From NCBI RefSeq assembly GCF_014196425.1, contig NZ_JACIDR010000001.1, positions 868,001 to 932,000 on the forward strand: DNA of 64,000 nt, read 5' to 3'. Positions 17,784 through 26,838 of this stretch are shown piece by piece. Position 1 is the stretch's first letter. The number at the start of each line of letters is the position of its first letter. The DNA is from Hansschlegelia beijingensis (GTDB taxonomy: Bacteria > Pseudomonadota > Alphaproteobacteria > Rhizobiales > Methylopilaceae). Made by a program: the position numbers and the translations under genes. Below the pieces are notes generated by a model, which was not told the DNA's origin, did no database searches, and was given only the letters and a program-made list of their open reading frames with translations.

Positions 17784-19094
17784 ATGGCCGAACCTCTGAA
17801 AGTCGGCGTCGCCGGTCTTGGCACCGTCGGCGCCTCGGTTGTCCGCATCCTTCAGCAGAAAGCGGAGCAGATCGCGGCGCGCGCCGGCCGCCCGGTTGTG
17901 GTGACGGCGGTTTCGGCCCGCGACAAGGGCCGCAGCCGCGGCCTCGACCTTTCGAACGTCGCCTGGCACATGGATCCGAGCCAGCTCGCGCGGGCGCGGG
18001 ACGTCGATCTCGTGGTGGAGCTGATCGGCGGCGCCGAAGGCCCGGCGCGCGCCTGCGTCGAGACCGCGCTGGGGGCCGGAAGGCCGGTCGTGACGGCCAA
18101 CAAGGCCCTGCTGGCCAAGCATGGCGTCGCTCTCGCGCTCGCGGCCGAGGGGGCCGGCGTTACCATCGCGTTCGAGGCTGCTGTCGCGGGCGGCATCCCG
18201 ATCGTCAAGACGCTGCGCGAGGGCCTCACCGGCAACAACGTCAGCCGCGTGTTCGGCATCCTCAACGGCACGTGCAACTACATCCTGACCCGTATGGAGA
18301 AGGACCGGATCGGCTTCGCGGAATGCCTCGCGGACGCCCAGCGCCTCGGCTACGCCGAGGCCGACCCGACTTTCGACATCGGAGGGTTCGACGCGGCTCA
18401 CAAGCTCGCCCTGCTGGCCGCGCTCGCGTTCGGCGTCCAGGTCGATCCGGACGGCATCTATATCGAGGGCATCGCCTCCATCACGCCGTTCGACCTCGCC
18501 ATGGCCGAGGAGCTTGGCTTCCGGGTCAAGCTGCTCGGCGTCGCTACGCAGAGCGAATCCGGGATCGAGCTTCGGGTGCATCCCTCGATGCTCCCGAAGG
18601 ACAGCGCGATCGCCCGCGTCGACGGCGTCACCAACGCCGTGGAGATCGACGGCGACGTGGTCGGCGCGCTCGTGCTCGCCGGGCCGGGCGCGGGCGGCGA
18701 CGCCACCGCGTCGGCGGTCATCGCCGACATCGTCGACATCGCCCGCGGCGCGAAGCTGCCGGTGTTCGGCGTGCCGGCGGCCGAGCTCACCGCGCCCAAA
18801 CGGGCGCCTATGGGCACCCATCAGGGCGGTTACTACATCCGCCTCTCGGTCCTCGACCGGCCGGGGGCCGCTGCGGCCATCGCCACCCGCATGGCGGAGC
18901 AGGGCATCTCCCTGCGCAGCATCGTCCAGCGCGGCCGCGAGCCGGACTTCGACCGCCCGAACGCCGACCCGGTCGCGGTCGTGCTCATCACTTACGCCAC
19001 CAACGAGGCTGCGCTGCGCGTTGCGCTGGACGCGATCGAAGCGGACGGTCATATCGATGGTGCGCCTCAGGTGATACGAATCGAGAAACGCTGA
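17784..19094 (+). CDS. hom: Homoserine dehydrogenase
   Basis: A 436-residue monofunctional enzyme that reduces aspartate semialdehyde to homoserine for threonine and methionine. The nucleotide motif GVAGLGTVGASVVRIL is at the N-terminus. VTANKALLAKHG, the catalytic segment GILNGTCNYILTRM and FDIGGFDAAHKLALL follow. The C-terminal 90 residues form an ACT regulatory domain (YYIRLSVLDRPGAAAAIATR), consistent with threonine feedback. The ATG at 17784 (MAEPLKVGVAG) is the family start. glpX follows after 34 bp and is probably in the same transcript. Confidence 0.94.
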   Translation: MAEPLKVGVAGLGTVGASVVRILQQKAEQIAARAGRPVVVTAVSARDKGRSRGLDLSNVAWHMDPSQLARARDVDLVVELIGGAEGPARACVETALGAGRPVVTANKALLAKHGVALALAAEGAGVTIAFEAAVAGGIPIVKTLREGLTGNNVSRVFGILNGTCNYILTRMEKDRIGFAECLADAQRLGYAEADPTFDIGGFDAAHKLALLAALAFGVQVDPDGIYIEGIASITPFDLAMAEELGFRVKLLGVATQSESGIELRVHPSMLPKDSAIARVDGVTNAVEIDGDVVGALVLAGPGAGGDATASAVIADIVDIARGAKLPVFGVPAAELTAPKRAPMGTHQGGYYIRLSVLDRPGAAAAIATRMAEQGISLRSIVQRGREPDFDRPNADPVAVVLITYATNEAALRVALDAIEADGHIDGAPQVIRIEKR

Positions 19095-19128
19095 GGCGGA
19101 GCGCGCAACGACGCGCCGAGGAAACGTC

Positions 19129-20172
19129 ATGGCCAAGTCGAGCGCCGCAGGACGCTCCGTCGTGTCCCTCCGGGGCGCGGGAACGAAGTCTCTCTCGCTT
19201 CACGAGATGATCGACCGCTCGCTGGTGATCGAGGTGGTGCGCGTCACCGAGCACGCGGCCGTGGCGGCCGCCCGGCTGCGAGGGCGCGGCGACGAGATGG
19301 CCGCCGATCAGGCCGCCGTCGACGCCATGCGGCGGATGCTGAACGCGCTCCCGATCCAGGGCACGGTGGTGATCGGCGAGGGCGAGCGCGACGCAGCCCC
19401 GATGCTCTACATCGGCGAGGAGGTCGGAGATCCGGCCGGCCCGCGGTTCGACATCGCGCTCGACCCGCTGGAGGGCACGACCCTCTGCGCCAAGGATCAG
19501 CCGGGCGCCATCACGGCGATCGCGCTGGCCGAGCCGGGCACGCTGCTCAACGCGCCCGACGTCTACATGGACAAGATCGCCATCGGGCCGGGTTATCCGG
19601 AAGACACCGTTCATCTCGACTGGTCGCCGGCCGAGAACATCGCGCGTCTCGCGAAAGCGAAAGGCGTCTCGGTCCGCGAGATCACCGCCTGCGTGCTGGA
19701 CCGGCCGCGCCACGCGCGGCTGCTCGAGGCGATCCGGGGGACCGGCGCATCTGTGCGGCTGATAGCCGACGGGGACATCGCCGGGGTGGTGGACGCCACC
19801 AATCCGAACGACACAGGCGTCGATATCTATCTCGGCGTCGGCGGCGCTCCGGAAGGCGTGCTTGCGGCGGCGGCGCTCAAATGCCTCGGCGGCTTCATGC
19901 AGGGCCGACTCCTGCTCGACGATCCGGAGAGCCGGCGGCGGGCCGCGGAGATGGGGATCAGCGATCCGCGCCGGGTCTACAGCGTCAGCGACATGGCGGC
20001 GGGCGACGTGCTGTTCGCCGCGACCGGCGTGACCGGCGGGGGCATGCTGGCCGGCGTGCGCTTCGGTCCCGAAGGCATCGTGACCGAGACGATCGTGATG
20101 CGTCATTCCACCGGCGCGCGCCGGCGCATCCGGTCCGAGCATCGGATGACGGGACGGTTCGACCGCGCCTGA
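19129..20172 (+). CDS. glpX: Class II fructose-1,6-bisphosphatase
   Basis: A 347-residue GlpX-type phosphatase that removes the 1-phosphate of fructose bisphosphate; many alphaproteobacterial forms also act on sedoheptulose bisphosphate. Signatures include GEGERDAAPMLYIGEE, the metal-binding DPLEGT, GDIAGVV and the conserved GGAPEGVLAAAALKCLGG. The start has CGAGGAAA a few bases upstream. A second, unrelated class I enzyme is encoded at 50.1-51.1 kb beside prk. This copy probably serves gluconeogenesis. Confidence 0.93.
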   Translation: MAKSSAAGRSVVSLRGAGTKSLSLHEMIDRSLVIEVVRVTEHAAVAAARLRGRGDEMAADQAAVDAMRRMLNALPIQGTVVIGEGERDAAPMLYIGEEVGDPAGPRFDIALDPLEGTTLCAKDQPGAITAIALAEPGTLLNAPDVYMDKIAIGPGYPEDTVHLDWSPAENIARLAKAKGVSVREITACVLDRPRHARLLEAIRGTGASVRLIADGDIAGVVDATNPNDTGVDIYLGVGGAPEGVLAAAALKCLGGFMQGRLLLDDPESRRRAAEMGISDPRRVYSVSDMAAGDVLFAATGVTGGGMLAGVRFGPEGIVTETIVMRHSTGARRRIRSEHRMTGRFDRA

Positions 20173-20258
20173 CGGTCTGGGCCGCCGGGCGCTTCTCGGC
20201 TACCACCAACGTCCGAGCCTCGCCGCGATTCGGCGGGTGTGACGAGACGATCGCTCGA

Positions 20259-22082
20259 ATGACCGCCGCTCTCCGCACCGCGCGCCCGCGCGGCGACGCG
20301 TTTCTCGGCGTCGAAGCCTCCTTCGACGGTCGGCCCTGGCGCGACCGGCTCGACGCGCGCGGCCGGGCGGCCGCGGCCGAGATCGTCCGGGACCATGGAC
20401 ATTCGGAACTGCTGGCGCGCGTTCTGGCGGGGCGGAATGTCCCGAACGCGGAAGCGTCCGCCTTCCTGGAGCCTTCGCTTCGGGGGCTGATGCCCGACCC
20501 CTCATGCATGACGGACATGGACGCGGCCGCGGCCCGTCTCGCTGACGCCATCGAGGGCGGCGAGGCGATCGCGGTGTTCGGCGATTACGACGTGGACGGC
20601 GCCACGTCCGCGGCGCTGCTGGCCGGCTTCGTCACCGAGGCCGGGGGCGACGCCCGGACCTACATCCCGGACCGCATCTTCGAAGGCTACGGCCCGAATG
20701 TCGGCGCGATCGACATGCTCGCCGACGGCGGCGCCAGGCTGCTGGTGACGGTCGATTGCGGCTCGACGAGCTTCGAGGCGCTCGATCACGCGCGACGCCG
20801 CGGCATGGACGTGGTCGTGCTCGACCACCATCAGGTCGGCGCCGAGCTTCCGGCGGTCAGCGCGCTGGTGAACCCCAACCGGCAGGACGATCTTTCCGGT
20901 CTCGGCCATCTGGCTGCGTGCGGCGTGGTGTTCATGACGCTGGTCGCGACCCAGCGTGAGCTTCGTCGCCGCGGTTTCTGGGCCGCGCGCGGCCGGGAGC
21001 CGGACCTTCTGGCGGCGCTCGACCTGGTGGCTCTCGGAACGGTGGCCGACGTCGTCCCGCTGACGGGGCTGAACCGCGCCTTCGTCACGAAAGGCCTGAT
21101 CGCGATGCGTTCGCGCCGCCGTCTCGGTCTGCGCGCGCTGATGGACGCCGCCCGGCTCGACGGGCCGGTCGCGCCCTATCACCTGGGCTTCCTGCTTGGG
21201 CCTCGGATCAACGCGGGAGGCCGCATCGGCGACGCCGGGCTGGGCTGCCGCCTGATGCTGTGCGGCGACGAGACCGAGGCGACGCGCATCGCGGCGGAGC
21301 TCGATCGACTGAACGGCGAACGGCAGGCGATCGAGCGCGCGACGCTCGCGGAGGCGGAGGCCGAGGCGCTCGCCGCGCTCGGGCTGGACGGCGAGGGCGC
21401 TTCCGTCGTCGTCGTGTCCGGAGAAGGTTGGCATCCGGGCGTCGTCGGCCTCGTCGCCGCCCGGCTGAAGGAGCGCTATCGCCGGCCGGCGTTCGCCGTC
21501 GCCTTCGGGGCCGACGGCGTGGGGACAGGTTCGGGACGTTCGATCTCCGGCGTCGACCTCGGCGCCGCCGTGCGAGAGGCGGTCGGCGAGGGGCTGCTGG
21601 TCAAGGGAGGCGGCCACGCCATGGCGGCCGGCGTCACGCTCAAGGCCGAGCGGCTGGGAGCCTTCCGGGCGTTTCTGGAGCAGCGCCTGGCGGCAGCGGT
21701 CGCGGCGGCGCGCGGCGAGCGCGCCCTCAAGATCGACGCCGCGCTGACGGCCGCGGCCGCGACGCCGAATCTCGTGCGGGAGCTCGATCGCGCGGGTCCA
21801 TTCGGCGCCGGCTCGCCCGAGCCTCTTCTGGCGCTGCCGGGGCACGCCGTGACCTCTGCGGACGTCGTCGGCCAGGGCCACATCCGGCTTCGGCTGCGCG
21901 CCGGCGACGGCGCCTCCGTGGGCGCGATGGCGTTCCGCGCGGCGGAGACCGATCTGGGCCGCGCCCTGCTCGCGAGCAGGGGCGCGCGCATCCATGCGGC
22001 CGGCTCACTCACGATCGACCGCTGGGGTGGTTCCGAACGGGTGTGTCTTCGGGTGGTGGACGCCGCGCGCGCGGAGTTTTGA
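20259..22082 (+). CDS. recJ: Single-stranded-DNA-specific exonuclease RecJ
   Basis: A 607-residue 5'-3' exonuclease used in recombination and mismatch repair. The DHH-family motifs are all seen: GDYDVDGATSAALL, VDCGSTSFEAL, VLDHHQVG, and the DHHA1 block KGGGHAMAAGVTL. These are followed by a C-terminal OB-like region. The ATG at 20259 (MTAALRTARP) gives the normal family length; no stronger start is nearby. It lies 86 bp after glpX. Confidence 0.93.
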   Translation: MTAALRTARPRGDAFLGVEASFDGRPWRDRLDARGRAAAAEIVRDHGHSELLARVLAGRNVPNAEASAFLEPSLRGLMPDPSCMTDMDAAAARLADAIEGGEAIAVFGDYDVDGATSAALLAGFVTEAGGDARTYIPDRIFEGYGPNVGAIDMLADGGARLLVTVDCGSTSFEALDHARRRGMDVVVLDHHQVGAELPAVSALVNPNRQDDLSGLGHLAACGVVFMTLVATQRELRRRGFWAARGREPDLLAALDLVALGTVADVVPLTGLNRAFVTKGLIAMRSRRRLGLRALMDAARLDGPVAPYHLGFLLGPRINAGGRIGDAGLGCRLMLCGDETEATRIAAELDRLNGERQAIERATLAEAEAEALAALGLDGEGASVVVVSGEGWHPGVVGLVAARLKERYRRPAFAVAFGADGVGTGSGRSISGVDLGAAVREAVGEGLLVKGGGHAMAAGVTLKAERLGAFRAFLEQRLAAAVAAARGERALKIDAALTAAAATPNLVRELDRAGPFGAGSPEPLLALPGHAVTSADVVGQGHIRLRLRAGDGASVGAMAFRAAETDLGRALLASRGARIHAAGSLTIDRWGGSERVCLRVVDAARAEF

Positions 22083-22193
22083 CGCGCTTGTGCATGCGCG
22101 CGCGCTTGTCGGCGAACCATGAACGCGCCAACTGTCGACATCTTCGCAGGCTAGCGTCGACCTTCCCCCAACAGCACGACCTGAAGAGCTCCA

Positions 22194-22862
22194 TTGTCCG
22201 ACCCCGCACGCAGTGAACCCCTCGAGGCAGGCGACCAGCCGCAACTGGCCGGAGGAGGTTTCTCGGAGGTCCTGCAGCGGCTGAGCGAAGGCGACGTCGA
22301 GCGGGTCAGCGTCGGGGCGATTCTGGAGGCTTTCGGCGACCGGGCTTTCGGCGCCCTGCTGCTGGTGTTCGCGCTCCCCAACGCCTTGCCGATGCCTCCC
22401 GGGACTTCGGCGGTCCTGGGCGCGCCGCTGGTGTTCATCGCCTTTCAGCTGATGATCGGCCGCTCCGTGCTGTGGCTGCCGAGCTTCATCACCAAGCGGT
22501 CCATGCGCCGCGAGGATTTCGGCGCGCTGACCGCGAAGGTCGTCCCCTGGGTCAAGCGGCTGGAGCGACTTCTGAAACCGCGCGCGCAGCTGCTGACCAC
22601 CCCGGTGGCCGACCGGTTCACCGGAGCGGCCTGCTTCGCGCTGTCGCTGATTCTCTTCCTGCCGATTCCCTTCGGCAACATGCCGCCCGCCGTGGCGATC
22701 TCGGCCTTCGCCCTTGGCATGCTCGAAGCCGACGGCGTTGCGATCGCGATCGGCTGGCTGTCGACCACGGTCAGCTTCGGTATCATGGTGGCCCTCTGGA
22801 AGGTCGTCCTGGCCGGCGTCCACGCTTTTGCGGCCCCGGTGCTGCGGCTCTTCGGCTTCTGA
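22194..22862 (+). CDS. exoD: ExoD-family exopolysaccharide synthesis membrane protein
   Basis: A 222-residue integral membrane protein of the ExoD family, named for a Sinorhizobium gene needed for exopolysaccharide production and alkali tolerance. Typical blocks are the amphipathic N-terminal domain (GDVERVSVGAILEAFGDRAFGALLLVFALPNALPMPPG) and four to five hydrophobic helices, including LSLILFLPIPFGNMPPA. The frame is best opened at the TTG at 22194 (MSDPARSE). No stronger ATG precedes the conserved part, so the start is uncertain. Confidence 0.75.
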   Translation: MSDPARSEPLEAGDQPQLAGGGFSEVLQRLSEGDVERVSVGAILEAFGDRAFGALLLVFALPNALPMPPGTSAVLGAPLVFIAFQLMIGRSVLWLPSFITKRSMRREDFGALTAKVVPWVKRLERLLKPRAQLLTTPVADRFTGAACFALSLILFLPIPFGNMPPAVAISAFALGMLEADGVAIAIGWLSTTVSFGIMVALWKVVLAGVHAFAAPVLRLFGF

Positions 22863-22923
22863 GCCCCGCGCCGGAGCTTCTGGCTTGCCCAGGCCCGGCA
22901 ACCCCCCTATACGTCCCCCCGCC

Positions 22924-22998
22924 GCGCCCTTCGTCTATCGGTTAGGACGTCAGCCTTTCACGCTGGAGAGACGGGTTCGACTCCCGTAGGGCGCGCCA
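22924..22998 (+). tRNA. tRNA-Glu (anticodon TTC)
   Basis: The acceptor stem GCGCCCT/AGGGCGC is perfect (7 bp), the discriminator is G and CCA is encoded. The D-arm text GTCTATCGGTTAGGAC, anticodon loop CCTTTCACG with TTC, and T-arm ACGGGTTCGACTCCCGT match bacterial tRNA-Glu. Confidence 0.97.
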
Positions 22999-23397
22999 CT
23001 TCCGCCATCATGGCGTTGATCTGAGATCCTCTCATCCGTCTCGATAAGCTGTCGCCGCCGCGCGACGGGGGGCGGCCATGTGCGCCTGCCGACGCGCTTA
23101 AGGAGGCGCGGCGCCCGTCGTCGCGTTGCTTCGGTCCGGCGCCTCTCCACGAGGCTGCAGGGGGGGGACGCTGAAACAGAGCAGGGGGACAAACAGTCCC
23201 CGAGCACAGGCGCAACGGGCCTGCAGGCGGCGTCATCCTCGTCCGCAAACTGACCGCCACTGAAGGAGGGAGGAAGAGCCGTCTTCCCTGGACCCGCTAT
23301 TGGCGCTGAGGCCGCGGCGCGGCTGACGCCGACCGGCGATTCGTATGGCCGGTCCCGCGCCGGGTCGCGCCGTCACGGCAGGCGCGAGCCTTCGCCC
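22999..23397. other. 399-bp stretch without a recognisable gene
   Basis: Between tRNA-Glu and the stop of the formyltransferase gene. Open frames here lack family similarity and good ribosome-binding sites. A run of nine G at about 23160-23168 is the only marked feature. No integrase or attachment-site duplication of the tRNA 3' end was noticed. Confidence 0.5.
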
Positions 23398-24330
23398 TCA
23401 GGCGTCGAATCGCGCGCCGGCCTCGAGTCCTACCGCCTGGGCCCAATCGGCCGCTGGCGCCTTCGCTTCGCCCTCCGGCTGCACGCGGGTCACGCGGAAC
23501 CGACCATCGGCGCACACGACCACAAACCCGTCCTGCTCGACGGCGACGATCTCGCCGAGCTTGCCGCCGATGTCCTTCGGCGTCTTGGCGGGCAGGGGCC
23601 TGGCGTCCAGGATCTTCACGACCTGGCGGCCAAGGGTCGTCCAGGCGCCGGGGGAGGGGTTGCACCCCCGGATCAGCCGGTCGATCTGCTCCCACGGCTT
23701 GCCCCAGTCGATCCGGGCGTTGCCCTTGCGGCAGAGGCCCTCATAGGTCGCCCGGCTTTCGTCCTGCTTTATGTGCGGCGCCCTGCCCGCCTTCACGAGG
23801 TCCACGGCTTCGAGGATCGCCTCGACGCCCATCGGGAACAGGCGATCGAAATAGACCGAGCCGAGCGTATCCTCGGGGCCGATCGGGGTGGTCTTCTGCA
23901 GAAGCACGTCGCCGGTGTCGAGGCCGTCATCGGGCCAGAAAATCGAGAGACCGGTCTCGGTCTCGCCCTTGATGATCGGCCAGTTGATCGCCGACGCGCC
24001 GCGATAGGCCGGCAGCAGGGACGGGTGGTACTGGATCGAGCCATGCGTCGGGATGTTGAGGAAGCTCGACGGCACGAACAGCGTGACGAAGGCCATGACC
24101 TGGAGGTCCGGCTTCAAGGCTCGGAACTCTTCCGCCACCGCCTCGTCCTTGTAGGAGGAGGGCTGCCGGACTTCGAGCCCGGCGGCCAGCGCGGCCTCCT
24201 TCAGCGGGTCGGCCTTCTGGCCTTCCTTCTCCGGCGCGACATAGACCGCGACGACCTCTTCGCCGCGCGCCAGCAGCGCCTCGAGCACCGCCTTGCCAAA
24301 AGCCTGTTGACCGTGAACGACGATCCGCAT
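23398..24330 (-). CDS. Stand-alone formyltransferase like the 10-formyl-THF hydrolase domain of ALDH1L1
   Basis: A 310-residue protein of the formyltransferase (GART/Fmt) superfamily. It is closest by eye to the N-terminal hydrolase domain of vertebrate 10-formyltetrahydrofolate dehydrogenase rather than to Fmt. SIQYHPSLLPAYRGASAINW holds the catalytic His102, FWPDDGLDTGD holds the catalytic Asp138, and ATYEGLCRKGNARIDW starts the C-terminal domain. The offset of four to rat His106/Asp142 is constant. There is no carrier or aldehyde dehydrogenase domain. Automatic annotation would probably say methionyl-tRNA formyltransferase. The neighbour frc, which makes and uses formyl-CoA, hints at formyl transfer between CoA and folate (inference). 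Confidence 0.75.
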   Translation of the reverse strand: MRIVVHGQQAFGKAVLEALLARGEEVVAVYVAPEKEGQKADPLKEAALAAGLEVRQPSSYKDEAVAEEFRALKPDLQVMAFVTLFVPSSFLNIPTHGSIQYHPSLLPAYRGASAINWPIIKGETETGLSIFWPDDGLDTGDVLLQKTTPIGPEDTLGSVYFDRLFPMGVEAILEAVDLVKAGRAPHIKQDESRATYEGLCRKGNARIDWGKPWEQIDRLIRGCNPSPGAWTTLGRQVVKILDARPLPAKTPKDIGGKLGEIVAVEQDGFVVVCADGRFRVTRVQPEGEAKAPAADWAQAVGLEAGARFDA

Positions 24331-24401
24331 CGAGCTCTCCGCGATGTTCGGCGCCGCTGATCAAATGCGCCGATTATGACGACGGTCGGAGGGTTTGGAA
24401 C

Positions 24402-24776
24402 GTGGATGTGCTCGAACCAACCGACGCCGTGGTGTGGCTGACGGACATCACTCTGTCTGAGGCCGAAATCAAGGTCGAGGTCTCAACGCCGCCTTACGAC
24501 TACGGGCGACAGGGAGCCAACGGGCTCGCTTACGCCAAGTACGTTGTGTCAGACGACGGCTGGAAGGGCGTCGCGACGTTCTTCCGTCGTCACGGCGACG
24601 CGATCCGGCGACTCATCGAGTCCGGCGCCATCGGGGCGGCGACGCTCGACGTGGCCTTTGTCTTCCCCGCGGAAAGGATCTCGCGGAGCGCAGAGATTCC
24701 GCCCGACGTCGCGGCGATCGTTGGGGCCTCTGGCGTCAGCCTTGTCATCTCGACCTACCCGTCAGACGGTAGCTGA
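24402..24776 (+). CDS. Hypothetical protein, 124 residues, family not recognised
   Basis: The GTG start gives a soluble, slightly acidic protein with no signal peptide or membrane helix. Secondary-structure pattern is mixed: beta-rich start (VVWLTDITLSEAEIKVEVS), a central YAKYVVSDDGWKGVATFFRRHGDAIRRLI helix region, and a closing strand (VSLVISTYPSD). Codon use looks like its neighbours, with a coding third-position GC bias. It is divergent from the formyltransferase gene and convergent with frc, the only plus-strand gene between these two. I cannot assign a role. Confidence 0.5.
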   Translation: MDVLEPTDAVVWLTDITLSEAEIKVEVSTPPYDYGRQGANGLAYAKYVVSDDGWKGVATFFRRHGDAIRRLIESGAIGAATLDVAFVFPAERISRSAEIPPDVAAIVGASGVSLVISTYPSDGS

Positions 24777-24800
24777 GACGACGGCTTCGGCCGTAAAAGA

Positions 24801-24826
24801 AGCCCTGCCGCCGGAGCGGCAGGGCT
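24801..24826 (-). terminator. Rho-independent terminator of frc
   Basis: AGCCCTGCCGC and GCGGCAGGGCT form a perfect 11-bp stem with a 4-nt loop, 20 bp after the frc stop. On the minus strand it is followed by TTCTTTT, a proper terminator tail. Confidence 0.85.
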
Positions 24827-24846
24827 GCAATTGATGCGCTGGCAGC

Positions 24847-26124
24847 TTACTCCGCTGCGAGCTTGGTCACGCGGCCGCAGGCGCCCGATCCTTCGATCTC
24901 GGCGACCTCGTTGTCGTCATAGCCGAGAACCTCGCGAAGGATCTCCTCGGTGTGCTCGCCGAGCAGGGGCGAGCGGACGACCTCGACCGGGCTGTTCGAC
25001 AGCTTGATGGGGCTGCCGACCGACAGATACTTGCCGCGCGTCGGATGATCGACCTCCACGACGGTGCCGTTGGCGCGCAGCGCCTCGTCCTCGGCGATCT
25101 CCTTCATCGAGAGGATCGGCCCGCAGGGGATGTCGTACTCGTTGAGGATGTCCATCGCCTCGAACTTGTCGTGCTTCATCGTCCACGCCTCGATGCGCGT
25201 GAAGATCTCGTTCAGATGCGGCAGACGCGCCTTCGGCGTGGCGTAGTTCGGGTCGGTCTTCCAGCCCGGCTCGCCGATGATGTCGCAGATCGGCTCCCAC
25301 ACCGCGGCCTGGGTGATGAAGTAGATGTAGGCGTTGGGATCGTGCTCCCAGCCCTTGCACTTCAGGATGCGGCCGGGCTGGCCTCCGCCGGAGTCGTTGC
25401 CGGCGCGCGGCACTGCGTCGCCGAACGGCACGCCCTCTCCGAACTGGCTGTACTCCTTGAGCGGGCCGCGCTCGAGGCGCTGCTGGTCACGCAGCTTGAC
25501 GCGGCAGAGGTTCAGCACGGCGTCCTGCATCGCGCAGTCCACCTTCTGGCCGACGCCCGAATGGGTACGGTGATAGAGCGCCGTCACGATGCCGAGCGCG
25601 AGATGGAGGCCGGTGCCGGAGTCGCCGATCTGCGCGCCGGTGACCATCGGAACGCCGTCGCGGAAGCCGGTCGTCGAGGCCGAGCCGCCAGCGCACTGCG
25701 CGACGTTCTCATAGACCTTGCAATCCTGGTAGCGGCCGGGGCCGAAGCCCTTGACGGAGGCGACGATCAGCTTCGGGTTGGCCTCGTGCAGCTTCTCCCA
25801 GGAGAAGCCCATCCGGTCGAGCGCGCCGGGCGCGAAGTTTTCGACGAGGACGTCGCACTCCTTCACGAGCCGCCAGAGCACTTCCTTGCCCTTGGGGCTC
25901 TTGGTGTCGATCGTGATCGAGCGCTTGTTGTGGTTCAGCATCGTGAAATAGAGGCTGTCCACGTCCGGGATGTCCTGGAGCTGCTGACGGGTGGCGTCGC
26001 CGGCGCCGGGGCGCTCCACCTTGATGACGTCCGCGCCGAACCAGGCGAGCAACTGGGTGCAGGTCGGGCCCGACTGCACATGGGTGAAGTCCAGGATCCG
26101 GACCCCTTCGAGAGCCTTGCTCAT
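24847..26124 (-). CDS. frc: Formyl-CoA:oxalate CoA-transferase
   Basis: A 425-residue family III CoA-transferase that moves CoA from formyl-CoA to oxalate, giving oxalyl-CoA and formate. It aligns along its whole length by eye with Oxalobacter Frc: the catalytic aspartate is Asp168 in [11 protein letters not shown], the glycine loop is SGGGQPG, and VAMQDAVLN appears as CAMQDAVLN. Oxalobacter Trp48 is replaced by Gln in the segment DATRQQLQD, as I recall for E. coli YfdW. The start has GGGAGGAGAA upstream. No oxalyl-CoA decarboxylase (oxc) is in the window. A candidate FCD-regulator site lies 45 bp upstream. Confidence 0.92.
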   Translation of the reverse strand: MSKALEGVRILDFTHVQSGPTCTQLLAWFGADVIKVERPGAGDATRQQLQDIPDVDSLYFTMLNHNKRSITIDTKSPKGKEVLWRLVKECDVLVENFAPGALDRMGFSWEKLHEANPKLIVASVKGFGPGRYQDCKVYENVAQCAGGSASTTGFRDGVPMVTGAQIGDSGTGLHLALGIVTALYHRTHSGVGQKVDCAMQDAVLNLCRVKLRDQQRLERGPLKEYSQFGEGVPFGDAVPRAGNDSGGGQPGRILKCKGWEHDPNAYIYFITQAAVWEPICDIIGEPGWKTDPNYATPKARLPHLNEIFTRIEAWTMKHDKFEAMDILNEYDIPCGPILSMKEIAEDEALRANGTVVEVDHPTRGKYLSVGSPIKLSNSPVEVVRSPLLGEHTEEILREVLGYDDNEVAEIEGSGACGRVTKLAAE

Positions 26125-26168
26125 AACGTCTTCTCCTCCCGTCCCGGGCCGATTGCGATGCCGATGCA

Positions 26169-26180
26169 CTGGTGTGCCAG
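26169..26180. promoter_or_regulatory. Candidate FCD-GntR operator upstream of frc
   Basis: CTGGTGTGCCAG, 10 of 12 bases matching the palindrome CTGGTATACCAG, 45 bp before the frc start. Related copies precede oxlT, the gntR gene and the ligase pair. Confidence 0.5.
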
Positions 26181-26768
26181 CCTTTAAGCGGAAATGGCGT
26201 CGCGGGAAAAGCGCCGTCAGATCGCCTGCCCGCGTCCAGTCGGCAGACTTAAGTCGAATGCGCCCATCAGGAGGCCTGTTGAGCGCCTTGGAATATCGCT
26301 TGTTCGCGTCCGGTTGTCCCGACTGAGCACAGGCGACGAAGCTGCAAGCGAGCGCCGATGTCCGCAGCGCCGGAGCAGGGCGATCTCAGCTGAAGCCCGC
26401 CAACGCCAGCGACCTTCGGATAGCTGGCATGCCACGAATCGGCCTGTCAACGAGCGCTGCGGCGCCGACGATGTCCCTTTTTGCTGCGGTGCGAGAGCGC
26501 GGCTCGCGGCCCTAACGCCCTGAAGCTCCAAGGAGATGTTCCGCGCGCTCCGCAGGCGCTCGAAGCGGACCCTGCTCTGTGAGAGTTGGGTGAGAGGGGA
26601 TGCGCAAGCCCATCCGGCCTACCTTTCCGGCCCAGGCCGAAAAATTTTTTTCAAGCGCCAAGCCGAATTTTTTCTTCAATCGCTACAATGTGATCGGCCC
26701 GTTTTTAGGCCTTGCGAGCGCTCACGGAAATGTGTGGTTGTGGGTTCTCGCGCTTGCCCAACTGGCAT
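26181..26768. other. Long divergent intergenic region between frc and oxlT
   Basis: About 590 bp without a convincing gene. Around 26630-26700 it is unusually A/T-rich for this genome, with an A5T7 stretch at about 26640. A 63-codon frame at 26600-26791 has a possible ribosome-binding site, but poor codon bias, and it overlaps the operator-like site. The region probably holds the promoters of frc and oxlT and perhaps an untranslated leader. Confidence 0.45.
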
Positions 26769-26780
26769 TAGGCATACCAG
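26769..26780. promoter_or_regulatory. Candidate FCD-GntR operator upstream of oxlT
   Basis: TAGGCATACCAG, 9 of 12 bases matching CTGGTATACCAG, 59 bp before the oxlT start. Confidence 0.45.
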
Positions 26781-26838
26781 GATGCCTCTAAGGGTGGCGT
26801 TGACCGCTCGGCAAAAGCGAAAGCTTAAGGGGTAGGAA

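Noticed and set aside
22924..23397. tRNA-Glu as an integration site
   Set aside because: No integrase, no direct repeat of the tRNA 3' end and no shift in gene style downstream were seen.
23398..24330. Methionyl-tRNA formyltransferase (fmt)
   Set aside because: The sequence follows the 10-formyl-THF hydrolase domain more closely, and def is not adjacent, although a genome-wide check is needed.
26600..26791. Possible 63-codon small membrane protein upstream of oxlT
   Set aside because: It has a plausible ribosome-binding site, but codon bias is unlike the neighbours, it lies in the A/T-rich promoter region and covers the operator-like site at 26769-26780.
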